64,000 bases of DNA from Methylotenera sp. (GTDB lineage: Bacteria; Pseudomonadota; Gammaproteobacteria; Burkholderiales; Methylophilaceae): NCBI GenBank assembly GCA_009693255.1, contig SHXQ01000003.1, forward strand, positions 94,472 through 158,471, written 5' to 3'. The notes beneath the pieces were generated by a model. It was not told where the DNA came from and searched no databases. It was given only the letters and a program-made list of their open reading frames with translations. Below are positions 17,512-28,748 of this stretch, piece by piece. The first letter of the stretch is position 1. Each line of letters begins with the position of its first letter. The position numbers and the translations under genes were made by a program.

Positions 17512-17781
17512 ATGAAAATTAAAGTATTTTATTTTGCAAGACTCAAAGAAACGCTCAAGTTTTCCACTGAAGATTTAGTGTTGCCGGATGACGTCTTTGC
17601 CAGCACCTTGACGCTACTTAAGCTGAAAGCCCATCTAGCAAAACGTAGTGATGTTTGGCAGCAAATGTTGATGGGTAAGTTAAAAGTTCGTGGCGCAATT
17701 AACCATGTATTGGTGGATGATCATGCGCCCATCAGCGATGGCGATGAAGTGGCTTTTTTCCCTCCAGTGACTGGTGGATAA
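17512..17781 (+). CDS. moaD: Molybdopterin synthase sulfur carrier subunit
   Basis: An 89-aa ubiquitin-like protein ending in VTGG; the C-terminal diglycine becomes a thiocarboxylate that donates sulfur to precursor Z. The start MKIKVFYFARLKETL and the DGDEVAFFPPVTGG end are typical. It is directly followed by moaE, the catalytic subunit of the same heterotetramer. Molybdopterin serves, among others, formate dehydrogenases used by methylotrophs. Confidence 0.95.
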   Translation: MKIKVFYFARLKETLKFSTEDLVLPDDVFASTLTLLKLKAHLAKRSDVWQQMLMGKLKVRGAINHVLVDDHAPISDGDEVAFFPPVTGG

Positions 17782-17796
17782 GTACTACACTCAATC

Positions 17797-18249
17797 ATGA
17801 CTGTACGCGTACAGACTCAAGACTTCGACGCTGGCTTTGAAATCAGCCAGTTACGTAGCGCCCGTAAGGACACCGGCGCTGTGGTGAGCTTTGTTGGGCT
17901 AGTGCGTGATTTAAATGAGGGTGATCAAGTCTCGCAACTGACATTAGAGCATTATCCAGGCATGACAGAAAAGGCCTTAGAGGCCATTGTGAGTCAAGCG
18001 CAAAGTCGTTGGAATATTTTTGAGGTGACAGTGATTCACCGAGTAGGCACCTTGCAAGCCACCGAGCAGATTGTATTGGTAACGGTGGCTGGCGCGCATA
18101 GAGGCGAAGCTTTCAAGGCGTGTGAATTTATTATGGATTACCTGAAAACTGAAGCGCCATTTTGGAAAAAAGAGCGCACGCAAGCGGGTGAGCGTTGGTT
18201 GGACGCAAAAAATACCGATGATGCGGCGCGCGAGCGCTGGAATAAATAA
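17797..18249 (+). CDS. moaE: Molybdopterin synthase catalytic subunit
   Basis: A 150-aa MoaE protein. Conserved features include GAVVSFVGLVRD near the N-terminus, LEHYPGMTEKALE, VIHRVGTLQATEQIVLV, AHRGEAFKACEFIMDYLKT, and the lysine-rich active-site segment APFWKKERTQAGERW. It forms molybdopterin from precursor Z with MoaD, encoded 15 bp upstream. Confidence 0.96.
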   Translation: MTVRVQTQDFDAGFEISQLRSARKDTGAVVSFVGLVRDLNEGDQVSQLTLEHYPGMTEKALEAIVSQAQSRWNIFEVTVIHRVGTLQATEQIVLVTVAGAHRGEAFKACEFIMDYLKTEAPFWKKERTQAGERWLDAKNTDDAARERWNK

Positions 18250-18353
18250 TTTCCATTAATAAATCGCGCTGCGATGGTTGGTTTTTTGCAGGAACGCAAT
18301 TTATTGCGCCAATAGCAGTTAGAATTAGATATCAACTCAATTAGTCAGGCAAT

Positions 18354-20501
18354 ATGTCACAACACTTAACACCGCAGCAATTAACTCTCAATATTTCTGC
18401 CAAACAATTTAATTTTGCAGATACTTCTGAATTACTAGGCGCAAAGCATCTCAGTGCCCAGCATCAGGCATGGGTTGCCCAATCAGAAGCTAAAAAGGCG
18501 GCAGAATTCGGTTTGAATATTCGGCAACCGGGCTTTAATTTACTTGCACTGGGTGAGCCGGGTACCGGCCGCACCAGCTTAATGTTAAGTGCGATGCACG
18601 AGGCGGCGGCAAAGCAAGTCGCGCCTTGTGATTTGATTGCTTTGTATCAGTTTGAGAGTAATGGCAAGCCGCTATTCTTAAAGTTAGCTGCCGGCGTTGG
18701 CCAACAGCTCAAGCAAGCCTTAGACCAATTCATTCGTCAACTGGCAAAAGATCTAGCGACCCTGCTTGAAGCGCGTATTAAAGATAATTCATCTGCACTG
18801 ATTGTTCAATTTTTAGCCACGCAATTAACCGCTATTAAAACTAATGTGCCACATATTGCCGCCAATAAAGCGCTGATACTTTATTTTGAATTGTTGCAAA
18901 AAGATGTTTTAGACTACCTAGAAGCTTGGCAGCCTAACGCTTCTGGCGATAGTGAGAATAACTTAGACGCCTTGCTTAGCGAGAGTTTTTTTGGTCGTTA
19001 CCGTGTCAATGTGTTGGTCGAGCATGGCGCTGGCCTTATCGAGGACAATCAAGTGACGCTGGGTGCTCCAGTGGTGTACGATAATGACCCAAGCTTACAA
19101 TCTCTGTTTGGTGGCATCGAAAGTGCAGGGGAATCTAGCAGCACGCCAGATTTCATGCGTTTACGTGCTGGTAATTTATTGCGCGCCGATGGCGGTACTT
19201 TATTACTCAATTTACGTGATATTTTAGCCGATGAGGCAAGTGGTTCGCAGCTGCTAGAGAAATTACATCGTTTTTTACGTAATGGCACGTTGCAGATTGA
19301 AGATTTGGCCAGTAGTAGCAGCCAAGGTGGTGGTTTTGTCAGCGCGCAAGCCGCTATTGCTGTGTCAGTTAAACTGGTGCTAGTGGCAACCCGTGAAGAT
19401 TACTATTTGCTGATTGATGAAAAATATGATTTTTTCAGTTACTTTCCTATCAAAATTGAGTTTGCGGAAAAAGTAAAAGCCAGCGCAGAGAATTATGCGG
19501 CCTATGCAGCGTTTATTGCAAAAAAATGCCAGCAATTCAATTGCAGTCACTTTACTGCAGATGCTGTGGTGGGCTTATTACATGCCATGCATAGGCTAGA
19601 AGAAGATCAAATGCGCATTAGTACGCAATTTGCTGTGTTAGAGAAATTGATGTTAGAAAGCGCCGCTGTGGCAGATTTGCGCGGTGCAAACATTGTTGCC
19701 ATTACCGACGTTAAAGCTGCGATTAGCAGAAGATATGCGCGTCATGGCTATATTGAAGGCCATATGCGTGACTCTATCGTGGATAACGAATTAATGATCA
19801 CTGTGCAAGGTGACGTGGTTGGGCAAATTAATGGTCTCACGCACATTGATTTAGCCGATGCGAGCTTTGGCTCACCGGTACGCATCTCAGCCAACTGCTA
19901 CGCGGGTCGCCGCGATGTGCTCACCATAGACCGCGAAGTGTTAATGAGCGGCCCCACGCACGATAAAGGCGTGATGATATTGCAAAGCTGGTTGCATACT
20001 AATTTTGCAAAACTTAACCCGCTTAATATGACCGCCTCCTTGGTATTTGAGCAAGAATACAATGGGGTTGATGGCGACTCAGCCTCATGTGCCGAGCTAT
20101 TCGTATTGTTATCTTCTTTATCTCAATTGCCCATCAAGCAAGGCATCGCAGTTACTGGTGCGCTCAATCAACACGGTGAGGTGTTGCCCGTTGGTGGGTT
20201 AAACGAAAAAATTGAAGGTTACTTCAGGGTCTGTAAAGACATTGGTCTAGATGGTAAGCAGGGCGTACTCATCCCTGGGCGTAATATGCGACATTTGGTG
20301 CTGGCCGATGAGGTGGTCGAGGCGGTCGCCAATGGCCAGTTTCACATCACCACCATGAACAATGTTGCCGAAGGAATTTTGCACCTGACTGGACATAGTT
20401 TAGAGGAAGTCAGTCGTATCGCAGCAGAGACGCTGTGCGCATTTAAATTGGTGCTAGAACAGAACTTACCGAAAACCGCACTCCTTGAATCGGCACGCTG
20501 A
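18354..20501 (+). CDS. Lon-like ATP-dependent protease (YcbZ/LonB-type)
   Basis: A 715-aa protein with an N-terminal AAA-like region carrying the P-loop GEPGTGRTS (about residues 67-75). A long insertion follows and then an S16 Lon peptidase domain. The catalytic serine lies in GDSASCAEL and the lysine in VGGLNEKIEGY. This is the YcbZ-type subfamily, distinct from the classical Lon at 60.7 kb; it lacks the Lon LAN substrate-binding domain. The cellular substrates of this subfamily are little known. It ends 18 bp before hslR. Confidence 0.88.
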   Translation: MSQHLTPQQLTLNISAKQFNFADTSELLGAKHLSAQHQAWVAQSEAKKAAEFGLNIRQPGFNLLALGEPGTGRTSLMLSAMHEAAAKQVAPCDLIALYQFESNGKPLFLKLAAGVGQQLKQALDQFIRQLAKDLATLLEARIKDNSSALIVQFLATQLTAIKTNVPHIAANKALILYFELLQKDVLDYLEAWQPNASGDSENNLDALLSESFFGRYRVNVLVEHGAGLIEDNQVTLGAPVVYDNDPSLQSLFGGIESAGESSSTPDFMRLRAGNLLRADGGTLLLNLRDILADEASGSQLLEKLHRFLRNGTLQIEDLASSSSQGGGFVSAQAAIAVSVKLVLVATREDYYLLIDEKYDFFSYFPIKIEFAEKVKASAENYAAYAAFIAKKCQQFNCSHFTADAVVGLLHAMHRLEEDQMRISTQFAVLEKLMLESAAVADLRGANIVAITDVKAAISRRYARHGYIEGHMRDSIVDNELMITVQGDVVGQINGLTHIDLADASFGSPVRISANCYAGRRDVLTIDREVLMSGPTHDKGVMILQSWLHTNFAKLNPLNMTASLVFEQEYNGVDGDSASCAELFVLLSSLSQLPIKQGIAVTGALNQHGEVLPVGGLNEKIEGYFRVCKDIGLDGKQGVLIPGRNMRHLVLADEVVEAVANGQFHITTMNNVAEGILHLTGHSLEEVSRIAAETLCAFKLVLEQNLPKTALLESAR

Positions 20502-20519
20502 AGCGTTCAGTAAAGTACC

Positions 20520-20918
20520 ATGACTGAACTTGAACTTAAGTGCAGATTAGACAAATGGTTGTGGGCAGCACGATTCTTTAAAACCCGTAGTTTGGCGACG
20601 GCGGCTATTGAAACCGGCAAAGTACACGTAGATGGTGACCGCATAAAACCGGCTAAAGAAGTGCATATTGCGCAAGTTATCCATATACGTAACCGTGACT
20701 TTGAGGTTGAAGTCAGCGTGCTTGCCCTTGCCAATATACGTAAAGGCGCAGTTGATGCCACGCTGTTATACGGCGAAACAGCAGCGAGTATCACTAGGCG
20801 CGAAAATGCCAAAGTGACTGGTGAAAACGACCATGCACTGCGCGACCGAGGAGCAGGGCGCCCAACCAAGCGGCAGTTGCGTGACATTAAAAAATTTACC
20901 GGTGACACATTTTCTTAA
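20520..20918 (+). CDS. hslR: Heat-shock protein 15, S4-domain RNA-binding protein
   Basis: A 132-aa protein with an N-terminal S4 domain (CRLDKWLWAARFFKTRSLAT, GKVHVDGDRIKPAKEV) and a basic C-terminal tail containing ALRDRGAGRPTKRQLRDIKKF. Hsp15 binds stalled 50S subunits with attached nascent chain. It is 18 bp downstream of the Lon-like gene, suggesting a shared proteostasis role; I did not find a clear heat-shock promoter immediately upstream. Confidence 0.92.
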   Translation: MTELELKCRLDKWLWAARFFKTRSLATAAIETGKVHVDGDRIKPAKEVHIAQVIHIRNRDFEVEVSVLALANIRKGAVDATLLYGETAASITRRENAKVTGENDHALRDRGAGRPTKRQLRDIKKFTGDTFS

Positions 20919-20969
20919 TCAGCAGACTGCATAAATAAGCGGTTTTTTTACAACAAAGAATGTAGTTCA

Positions 20970-21509
20970 ATGCACAAACAAAGCCCACAACAGTTACTCG
21001 ATCAAGCCGAGCTTATCCATGCTTCAGCGGTGGTTGATGCGGCGATTGCGCGCTTAAGTGAAGACATTACGCAGGTATTGGCCGACGCTTGCCCTATCGT
21101 CATCTGCGTGATGCGTGGCGGTATTGTGTTTGCTGGACAATTATTAGCGCAGTTGAATTTTCCGCTGCAAGTAGATTATTTACATGCTAGTCGCTATCAA
21201 AATAACACCGTAGGCAATACACTGATTTGGCAAGCGTTGCCTAAGTTGGATTTAAGTAATCGTACGGTGTTGCTACTAGATGATATTTTAGATGAAGGCA
21301 TTACCCTGCTAGCCATTAAAGAAAAATGTTTGGCATTAGGCGCTAAGCAAGTTTTATCGGCGGTGTTGCTCGAAAAGAAACTCAGTTATAGCAAGCCTAT
21401 TGCGGCTGACTTTGTCGGGCTTGAGGTGCCAAATCGCTACGTATTTGGTTGCGGCATGGATGTGTATGGTTGGTGGCGCAACCTGCCGGCGATTTATGCA
21501 CTTAAGTAA
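20970..21509 (+). CDS. hpt: Hypoxanthine-guanine phosphoribosyltransferase family protein
   Basis: A 179-aa type I phosphoribosyltransferase. The PRPP-binding motif is VLLLDDILDEGITLL, with CVMRGGIVFAG as the first loop. The late VGLEVPNRYVFGCGMDVYG resembles the purine-binding hood of hypoxanthine-guanine enzymes. It salvages purine bases to IMP/GMP. It sits between hslR and ispD on the same strand, with a possible hairpin only weakly defined at 20935-20950. Confidence 0.85.
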   Translation: MHKQSPQQLLDQAELIHASAVVDAAIARLSEDITQVLADACPIVICVMRGGIVFAGQLLAQLNFPLQVDYLHASRYQNNTVGNTLIWQALPKLDLSNRTVLLLDDILDEGITLLAIKEKCLALGAKQVLSAVLLEKKLSYSKPIAADFVGLEVPNRYVFGCGMDVYGWWRNLPAIYALK

Positions 21510-21560
21510 GCGGCAGGCTATGTTAAAATTTCAGCATGTATTCTAAAGTTAAAATCTAAC

Positions 21561-22250
21561 ATGTCGCGTTTTCATGTCATTATTCCCGCCGCTGGTAGTG
21601 GTAGTCGAATGGGTGCGGATGCGCCTAAACAGTACCTGAGCTTAAATGGCAAATCGCTGATTCAGCATGTGATTAAGGTGTTTGATCAAGCGAGTAAAAT
21701 CAATAGCATGCATATCATTCTGAGCGAAGGTGATGCGTATTGGCGCAACGCTTACCTTAACTTAAGCCACAAGGCACAGGTACACTATTGTGGCGGCGAT
21801 ACGCGCTCAACTACCGTGCTCAATGGCTTGCAAGCGATTGAATCACAAGTGGGCGCGGATGACTGGATATTGGTGCATGATGCGGCGCGCCCTGGCTTAA
21901 GTAATCTGCTATTGAGTCAGCTGTTAACGACACTAGAAAACGATGCGGTCGGTGGCCTGTTGGCGCTACCATTGGCCGACACCTTAAAGAGGGCTGATGA
22001 TGCGCAACGGGTTGCCGCGACTTTGCCACGAGCGGATTTGTGGCAGGCACAAACGCCGCAAATGTTTCGTTACGCCACGCTCAAAAAAGCGCTCACGGGG
22101 TTTAATGGCACACCAACCGATGAAGCCGAGGCCATTGAGGCTTTGGGTTTAAAGCCTAAGTTGGTGGCGGGCGAGCTACGTAACCTTAAGGTGACTTACC
22201 CACAAGATTTAGCAATACTTTCTGCACTATTGAACACGAATTCCCAGTAA
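21561..22250 (+). CDS. ispD: 2-C-methyl-D-erythritol 4-phosphate cytidylyltransferase
   Basis: A 229-aa MEP-pathway enzyme coupling CTP to methylerythritol phosphate. The N-terminal nucleotide loop IIPAAGSGSRMGADAPKQY is diagnostic, and VHDAARPGLS and TPTDEAEAIEALG are also conserved. It is followed after 15 bp by ispF, the usual ispDF pair of proteobacteria. Confidence 0.97.
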   Translation: MSRFHVIIPAAGSGSRMGADAPKQYLSLNGKSLIQHVIKVFDQASKINSMHIILSEGDAYWRNAYLNLSHKAQVHYCGGDTRSTTVLNGLQAIESQVGADDWILVHDAARPGLSNLLLSQLLTTLENDAVGGLLALPLADTLKRADDAQRVAATLPRADLWQAQTPQMFRYATLKKALTGFNGTPTDEAEAIEALGLKPKLVAGELRNLKVTYPQDLAILSALLNTNSQ

Positions 22251-22265
22251 ACAGGGGTTAAAAAT

Positions 22266-22745
22266 ATGACAATACGTATCGGTCACGGTTTTGATGTTCA
22301 CCAGTTAGTTACAGGGCGAAAATGTATCATCGGCGGTGTGCATATTCCTTTTGAAAAGGGCTTAGACGGGCATTCAGATGCCGATGTGCTGTTGCATGCG
22401 ATTTGCGATGCGCTATTGGGCGCAGCAGCGCTGGGGGACATCGGTCAGCATTTTCCACCCAGTGATACACGCTATCAAGGTATAGATTCACGTGCGTTGT
22501 TAAGGCATGTAGTGGGTTTACTTAAGGCTAAGGGTTTTGTGTTGAGCAACATTGATTGTACGGTGATTTGTGAGCTGCCGAAATTATCGCCGCACACGCC
22601 ACAAATGCGTCGCCATATTGCCGATGATTGTCAGGTGGATTTAGAGGCGGTGAATGTGAAAGCAACCACCACTGAAAAATTAGGCTTTACCGGCAGGGGC
22701 GAAGGCATAGCGGCTGAAGCGGTTTGTTTGATTGTAAAAATATAA
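22266..22745 (+). CDS. ispF: 2-C-methyl-D-erythritol 2,4-cyclodiphosphate synthase
   Basis: A 159-aa zinc-dependent trimeric enzyme closing the cyclodiphosphate ring in isoprenoid synthesis. Motifs are RIGHGFDVH (metal ligands), [22 protein letters not shown], and the C-terminal [20 protein letters not shown]. It is coupled to ispD upstream. Confidence 0.97.
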   Translation: MTIRIGHGFDVHQLVTGRKCIIGGVHIPFEKGLDGHSDADVLLHAICDALLGAAALGDIGQHFPPSDTRYQGIDSRALLRHVVGLLKAKGFVLSNIDCTVICELPKLSPHTPQMRRHIADDCQVDLEAVNVKATTTEKLGFTGRGEGIAAEAVCLIVKI

Positions 22746-22828
22746 CATTACCCAAACCCATCTCAGTCAACTGTTAACGACTGCACTGCTCATAAAGTTA
22801 GCACTAAATCCTAATATAAAGTCACGCG

Positions 22829-24652
22829 ATGCTCTCATGGTTTGAAAATCTATTAAATCCATTTCCTAGCAAAGAAATAGATCCGCCGCCCAATGCGCTG
22901 TGGCCATTTGTCTGGGCTTGTACCGGCGGTTCGCGACTATTTATTCTAGCGATGACGGTATTTACTGCGCTTATTGGTGGTTTCGAAGCCTTGCTATTCG
23001 CGGCCATGGGTAAGGTGGTAGATTGGTTGAGTAAAACCTCACCTGCCTTGTTGTGGAGTACGGAAAAGCATCACTTGTTGCTGTTGGTTACTTTGCTACT
23101 TTTAAGCCCCTTACTCATTACCATGCAAACGCTGATTAAGCACCAAACGTTGGCGGGTAACTTTCCCATGCGCTTACGCTGGAATTTTCATCGACTGATG
23201 CTTAGTCAAAGCATGAGTTTCTACCAAGATGAATTTGCTGGTCGGGTGGCGGCAAAGGTCATGCAAACCGCCTTGGCTGTGCGTGATATATGGTTTATCG
23301 TGGCGGATATTTTAGTGTTTGTGGTGATTTATTTTGTAACGATGGTGGCGGTCGTCGGGCATTTTAGTGCCGCGGTGATGCTGCCATTTTTAGTGTGGGT
23401 CATTTGTTACATCACCTCATTAAGTTACTTTGTGCCGCGATTGGCCAAGGTATCGCAAAAACAGGCTGACGCCCGCTCACTAATGACAGGTCGTATCACC
23501 GATGCTTATACCAACATTAGTACCGTCAAGCTGTTCTCACACGCTGGCCGTGAGGCGGGCTATGCAAAATCTGCCATGCATGAATTTTTAGTCACGGTGC
23601 ACGCCCAAATGCGTTATGTATCGGGTGTGGAGGTGATGAATCACGTGCTCAATATGCTACTGATTATTACAACCTCCGGGGTGGCTTTATGGTTGTGGAC
23701 CAAAGGTGGGGTCAGTGTAGGCGGTGTCGCCGCAGTCACCGCCATGGCGCTGCGTCTTAACGGTATTTCGCACTGGGTGATGTGGGAAATGACCAGTTTA
23801 TATGAGCAGATTGGTACCGCCCATGATGGGGTGAATACCTTATCTATTGCCCATCAGATTACCGACAGTGCAGAGGCTAAACCTCTTGTGGTTAGCGCCG
23901 GCCATATTCAATTTGAGCAGCTTGATTTTTCTTACGGCATGTCAAAACCCATATTGCAGGCACTTAACTTAACGATCAGCGCTGGCGAAAAAGTAGGTTT
24001 GGTCGGCCGCTCCGGTGCCGGTAAATCCACCATCGTTAATTTGTTGCTGCGTTTTTACGATGTAGCGCAGGGACGCGTGCTGATCGATGGGCAAGACATT
24101 AAGCAGGTCACGCAAAACAGTTTGCGCAGCCAAATTGGCATGGTCACCCAAGACACTTCACTGTTGCATCGCAGTGTGCGTGACAATATTTTATATGGTC
24201 GCCCGCATGCCACAGAAGCTGACATGATAAGTGCCGCCCAGCGTGCTGAGGCGCATGACTTTATTATGGGTCTAGCCGATGCCAAGGGGCGCAAGGGTTA
24301 TGATGCGCATGTTGGCGAGCGCGGTGTCAAGCTGTCTGGTGGGCAACGCCAGCGCATTGCCATTGCCCGCGTCATGCTAAAAGATGCGCCTATATTATTG
24401 TTAGATGAGGCCACCAGCGCTTTGGATTCTGAGGTAGAGCAGGCCATACAAGCCAGTTTATACAATCTAATGCAAGGTAAAACCGTAGTGGCCATCGCCC
24501 ATCGTTTATCCACGATTGCCGCCATGGATAGGTTGATTGTGTTAGATCAGGGTAATATTGTTGAAGAAGGTAGCCATAAAAAGTTGCTAACTAACAAGGG
24601 TTTATATGCGAGTCTTTGGGCGCATCAAAGTGGTGGATTCTTGGGTGAGTAA
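22829..24652 (+). CDS. ABC exporter, fused membrane and ATPase domains
   Basis: A 607-aa half-transporter. About six membrane helices lie in residues 25-330, followed by a nucleotide-binding domain. The latter has Walker A GRSGAGKST, signature LSGGQRQR, Walker B ILLLDEATSALD and the switch histidine in AIAHRLSTIA. It resembles the MsbA/MDR-like lipid and drug exporters that work as homodimers in the inner membrane. Nothing in the neighbourhood (ispF upstream, smr convergent downstream) defines the cargo. Confidence 0.9.
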   Translation: MLSWFENLLNPFPSKEIDPPPNALWPFVWACTGGSRLFILAMTVFTALIGGFEALLFAAMGKVVDWLSKTSPALLWSTEKHHLLLLVTLLLLSPLLITMQTLIKHQTLAGNFPMRLRWNFHRLMLSQSMSFYQDEFAGRVAAKVMQTALAVRDIWFIVADILVFVVIYFVTMVAVVGHFSAAVMLPFLVWVICYITSLSYFVPRLAKVSQKQADARSLMTGRITDAYTNISTVKLFSHAGREAGYAKSAMHEFLVTVHAQMRYVSGVEVMNHVLNMLLIITTSGVALWLWTKGGVSVGGVAAVTAMALRLNGISHWVMWEMTSLYEQIGTAHDGVNTLSIAHQITDSAEAKPLVVSAGHIQFEQLDFSYGMSKPILQALNLTISAGEKVGLVGRSGAGKSTIVNLLLRFYDVAQGRVLIDGQDIKQVTQNSLRSQIGMVTQDTSLLHRSVRDNILYGRPHATEADMISAAQRAEAHDFIMGLADAKGRKGYDAHVGERGVKLSGGQRQRIAIARVMLKDAPILLLDEATSALDSEVEQAIQASLYNLMQGKTVVAIAHRLSTIAAMDRLIVLDQGNIVEEGSHKKLLTNKGLYASLWAHQSGGFLGE

Positions 24653-24692
24653 AGACGCTAAATTTAAGCTATTGCTGAGTCTAAATGTCGTG

Positions 24693-25241
24693 TTAATAGG
24701 CTTTGAGTAGCACAATCACCGCACCGCTACCACCATCTTGTTTTTTAGCTTCCGCATAAGCAATCACCTCATCTTTTTGCATTAGCCAACCGCGCAGTTT
24801 TTGTTTGAGTATGGGTTCGCGGTTGTGTGAGCCTAAGCCCTTGCCATGCACAATGCGCGCACAACGCACGCCACGTTTTTTGCAATCGCTAATAAAAGTC
24901 GACACATAAAGCCGCGCCTCATCACTGACTAAGCCATGCAGGTCTATATTGGCCTGCACCACCCATTTTCCTTTGCGTAATTTACTTAAAATATCTGGCG
25001 AGTGGCCATCCCGTAAATACAACATTTCCTCATCTGTTTCTAGATCGTAGGCGGGGATGTAATAATCTGATAGTGAATCTACCAGCGCTTGTTGCTCATC
25101 GCGAATAAATTTCTTGGGAATGGGTTTAGGTTTTTTTACAGGCAGCACTGCACGGTCGTCATTGGCTAGTGGTCGGACATCTTTAACCGCTTGTGAAAAA
25201 ATATCAACATCAGATAGATTATCGTTAGTTGTGACTGCCAT
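24693..25241 (-). CDS. Smr-domain protein (putative nuclease)
   Basis: A 182-aa protein with a low-complexity charged N-terminal half and a C-terminal Smr (small MutS-related) domain from about residue 95. Its two signature boxes are DLHGL and HGKGLGSHN. Such stand-alone Smr proteins (SmrA/SmrB-like) are endonucleases; E. coli SmrB cuts mRNA at collided ribosomes, but which type this is cannot be decided here. GGGATTTAT before the ATG may be the ribosome-binding site. It follows trxB by about 50 bp on the same strand. Confidence 0.88.
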   Translation of the reverse strand: MAVTTNDNLSDVDIFSQAVKDVRPLANDDRAVLPVKKPKPIPKKFIRDEQQALVDSLSDYYIPAYDLETDEEMLYLRDGHSPDILSKLRKGKWVVQANIDLHGLVSDEARLYVSTFISDCKKRGVRCARIVHGKGLGSHNREPILKQKLRGWLMQKDEVIAYAEAKKQDGGSGAVIVLLKAY

Positions 25242-25291
25242 ATAAATCCCACTTCAACGCCATGCTCTATCCTAGAAAGGGGAGGGAATTG

Positions 25292-26293
<1,002 letters not shown>

Positions 26294-26351
26294 TTAAAGA
26301 CAACTTAAAAATAGTTAGATATTGTATTAGCTACTAAGCGACTTTGATACT

Positions 26352-26359
26352 GCTATAAT
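26352..26359 (+). promoter_or_regulatory. Extended -10 promoter upstream of ftsK
   Basis: TATAAT at 26354-26359, preceded by TG one base upstream (TGCTATAAT), is a good extended -10 element about 36 bp before the ftsK start. No strong -35 is visible. Confidence 0.5.
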
Positions 26360-26394
26360 TAAAATTAACTTCAAATCTGTAAGGTTTTACTATC

Positions 26395-28713
26395 TTGTTT
26401 TTCAAAAAATCAGCCTCAGTGAACGCACGACGCGCCGCCGAAGTGACTAAATCGCAAGCCGTCAGCGCCAAATTGATTAAAGAAGCTTGGTGGCTAGGCT
26501 TAGTGCTCACTGGGATTTATATTGCGGTAATTCTATTTACTTACCATCGCGACGACCCTTCCTGGTCATATATGGCGGCCGATCATGCTGTGATTTATAA
26601 TGGTGGCGGTAATGTTGGCGCCTGGCTGTCTGACATGCTGCTGTATTTATTTGGCTTTTCGGCATGGTGGTGGGTGGTGCTGGCTTTTTATGCCATGTGG
26701 CTGGTCTATTTAAAGTTAGAAGTGGTTGATGTTAACGAGAAACCCTTTTTACTCTTTAACTTTATCGGTTTTGCCTTATTGTTAATCGCATCATGTGCTT
26801 TAGAAGCCGGGCATTTAATTAGCTTGCCTGCCTCATTACCGATCGACCCTAATGGCGCTGGCGGAATGTTAGGCGTCTCGGTAGACGGTTTGTTGCGTAG
26901 CCTATTTGGCTACACCGGCTCTAGTATGCTGTTGCTGTCGATGTTTGTGGTGGGCTTTAGCTTATTCACTGGTTGGTCTTGGATTATGCTCACCGAGAAG
27001 TTTGGCGCAGGCTTAATCGCCAGCTATACATTCATTAAGTATAAATGGCAAGATTGGCGAGATAGAAAAGCCGGTGAAGTGGTTGGATTAGAGCGCGCAG
27101 AGTTTGTGCAAATTGAGCGTAAACGGGTAGGAGCGCGCGAACCAGTCATTATTGCGTCACCAGCACCGGAAATTGCCCAAAGCGCCCGCGTGCAAAAAGA
27201 GAAGCAAGCACCACTATTTGAAACCTTGCCAGATTCTTTGCTGCCGCCTATCCATTTGCTGGATGATCCATCTGGCATCGTTGAATTACCATCCGCCGAG
27301 ACGCTCGATTTCACCTCGCGTTTGATAGAGCGCAAGCTGATGGACTTTGGTATTGAGGTCAAGGTCTTAACCGCGCAACCAGGGCCAGTCATTACCCGTT
27401 TTGAGTTAGAGCCAGCGGCTGGGGTGAAGGGCAGTCAAGTGACTAATTTAGTGCGAGACTTGGCACGCGCGTTGTCTGTGGTCAGTGTTCGTGTGGTCGA
27501 GACTATTCCGGGTAAAACTTGCATGGGTTTAGAAATTCCTAACCCTAAACGCCAAATTGTGTATTTGTCTGAAATTATGGGTAGTCAGGCCTACGCCGAC
27601 GTGCACTCGCCACTTGCCATCTGCTTGGGCAAAGACATCGCCGGCAAGCCCGCCGTGGCTGACCTAGCAAAAATGCCGCATGTATTGGTGGCAGGGACTA
27701 CCGGCTCGGGTAAATCGGTGGCAATTAATGCGCTGATATTAAGCTTGTTGTATAAGGCCGACACTAGCCAAGTGCGCTTGATTTTAATTGACCCAAAAAT
27801 GTTAGAACTGTCGGTCTATGAAGGTATTCCGCATTTGTTAGCACCGGTGGTGACTGATATGCGTCAGGCTTCCAGCGCATTAAACTGGTGTGTTGCAGAG
27901 ATGGAGAGGCGCTATAAATTAATGTCTATGCTAGGCGTACGTAACTTAGCCGGCTACAACCTAAAAATTAGAGAGGCCGAAAAAGCCGGTGAGAAAATAC
28001 CGCACCCCTTTAGTCTAACGCCAGATGATCCTGAGCCCTTAATTGAAATGCCGCTGATTGTGGTGGTGATTGATGAGTTGGCTGACTTAATGATGGTGGT
28101 CGGTAAAAAAGTAGAAGAGTTGATTGCCAGATTGGCACAAAAAGCCCGTGCTTCTGGCATCCATTTGGTATTGGCCACACAACGCCCGTCGGTAGATGTG
28201 ATTACCGGTTTGATTAAAGCCAATGTGCCGACGCGTATTTCTTTTCAGGTATCCAGCAAAATTGATTCTCGTACCATACTAGACCAAATGGGCGCTGAAG
28301 CCTTGTTAGGTCAAGGCGATATGCTCTATATGCCGCCGGGCACTGGCTACCCGGTGCGGATTCATGGGGCGTTTGTGTCAGACCAAGAAGTGCATAAAGT
28401 GGTGAACTATATCAAAGCGCACGGCGAGCCTAATTATATTGAAGGCATTTTAACCAACGAAGCAGAAGAGGGCGGTGCAGGTTTTTCGGATAATGGCGCT
28501 GGGGCGGGTTCAGAGGTTGATCCACTTTACGATGAGGCGGTTGGCATTGTTCTCAAAACGCGTAGAGCCAGCATTTCTGGGGTACAGCGTCAATTACGCA
28601 TAGGCTATAACCGTGCCGCACGCTTAATCGAAGATATGGAACGCGCTGGTTTGGTGTCTGCTATGCAAAGCAATGGCAACCGCGAAGTGCTCACCCCGCA
28701 TAATGAGGATTAA
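26395..28713 (+). CDS. ftsK: DNA translocase FtsK
   Basis: A 772-aa septal DNA pump coupling chromosome segregation to division. The N-terminal part has about four to five membrane helices (residues 30-205). A short linker leads to the RecA-like motor with Walker [10 protein letters not shown] and Walker [14 protein letters not shown]. The C-terminal gamma winged helix contains [25 protein letters not shown]. The linker is much shorter than in E. coli, as usual in betaproteobacteria. The start is TTG at 26395 with AAGG 10 nt upstream. A hairpin overlaps the stop codon. lolA follows. Confidence 0.96.
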   Translation: MFFKKSASVNARRAAEVTKSQAVSAKLIKEAWWLGLVLTGIYIAVILFTYHRDDPSWSYMAADHAVIYNGGGNVGAWLSDMLLYLFGFSAWWWVVLAFYAMWLVYLKLEVVDVNEKPFLLFNFIGFALLLIASCALEAGHLISLPASLPIDPNGAGGMLGVSVDGLLRSLFGYTGSSMLLLSMFVVGFSLFTGWSWIMLTEKFGAGLIASYTFIKYKWQDWRDRKAGEVVGLERAEFVQIERKRVGAREPVIIASPAPEIAQSARVQKEKQAPLFETLPDSLLPPIHLLDDPSGIVELPSAETLDFTSRLIERKLMDFGIEVKVLTAQPGPVITRFELEPAAGVKGSQVTNLVRDLARALSVVSVRVVETIPGKTCMGLEIPNPKRQIVYLSEIMGSQAYADVHSPLAICLGKDIAGKPAVADLAKMPHVLVAGTTGSGKSVAINALILSLLYKADTSQVRLILIDPKMLELSVYEGIPHLLAPVVTDMRQASSALNWCVAEMERRYKLMSMLGVRNLAGYNLKIREAEKAGEKIPHPFSLTPDDPEPLIEMPLIVVVIDELADLMMVVGKKVEELIARLAQKARASGIHLVLATQRPSVDVITGLIKANVPTRISFQVSSKIDSRTILDQMGAEALLGQGDMLYMPPGTGYPVRIHGAFVSDQEVHKVVNYIKAHGEPNYIEGILTNEAEEGGAGFSDNGAGAGSEVDPLYDEAVGIVLKTRRASISGVQRQLRIGYNRAARLIEDMERAGLVSAMQSNGNREVLTPHNED

Positions 28714-28731
28714 CCGCTATTTTCGCGGTTA
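28711..28731 (+). other. Hairpin over the ftsK stop codon
   Basis: TAACCGC (28711-28717) pairs with GCGGTTA (28725-28731), a perfect 7-bp stem including the TAA stop. There is no following T-run, so it is probably not an intrinsic terminator; it may affect ftsK-lolA coupling. Confidence 0.4.
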
Positions 28732-28748
28732 TAGACTGCTGTTACAGA

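Noticed and set aside
28711..28731. Intrinsic terminator after ftsK
   Set aside because: Short stem without a T-run, and lolA follows closely on the same strand.
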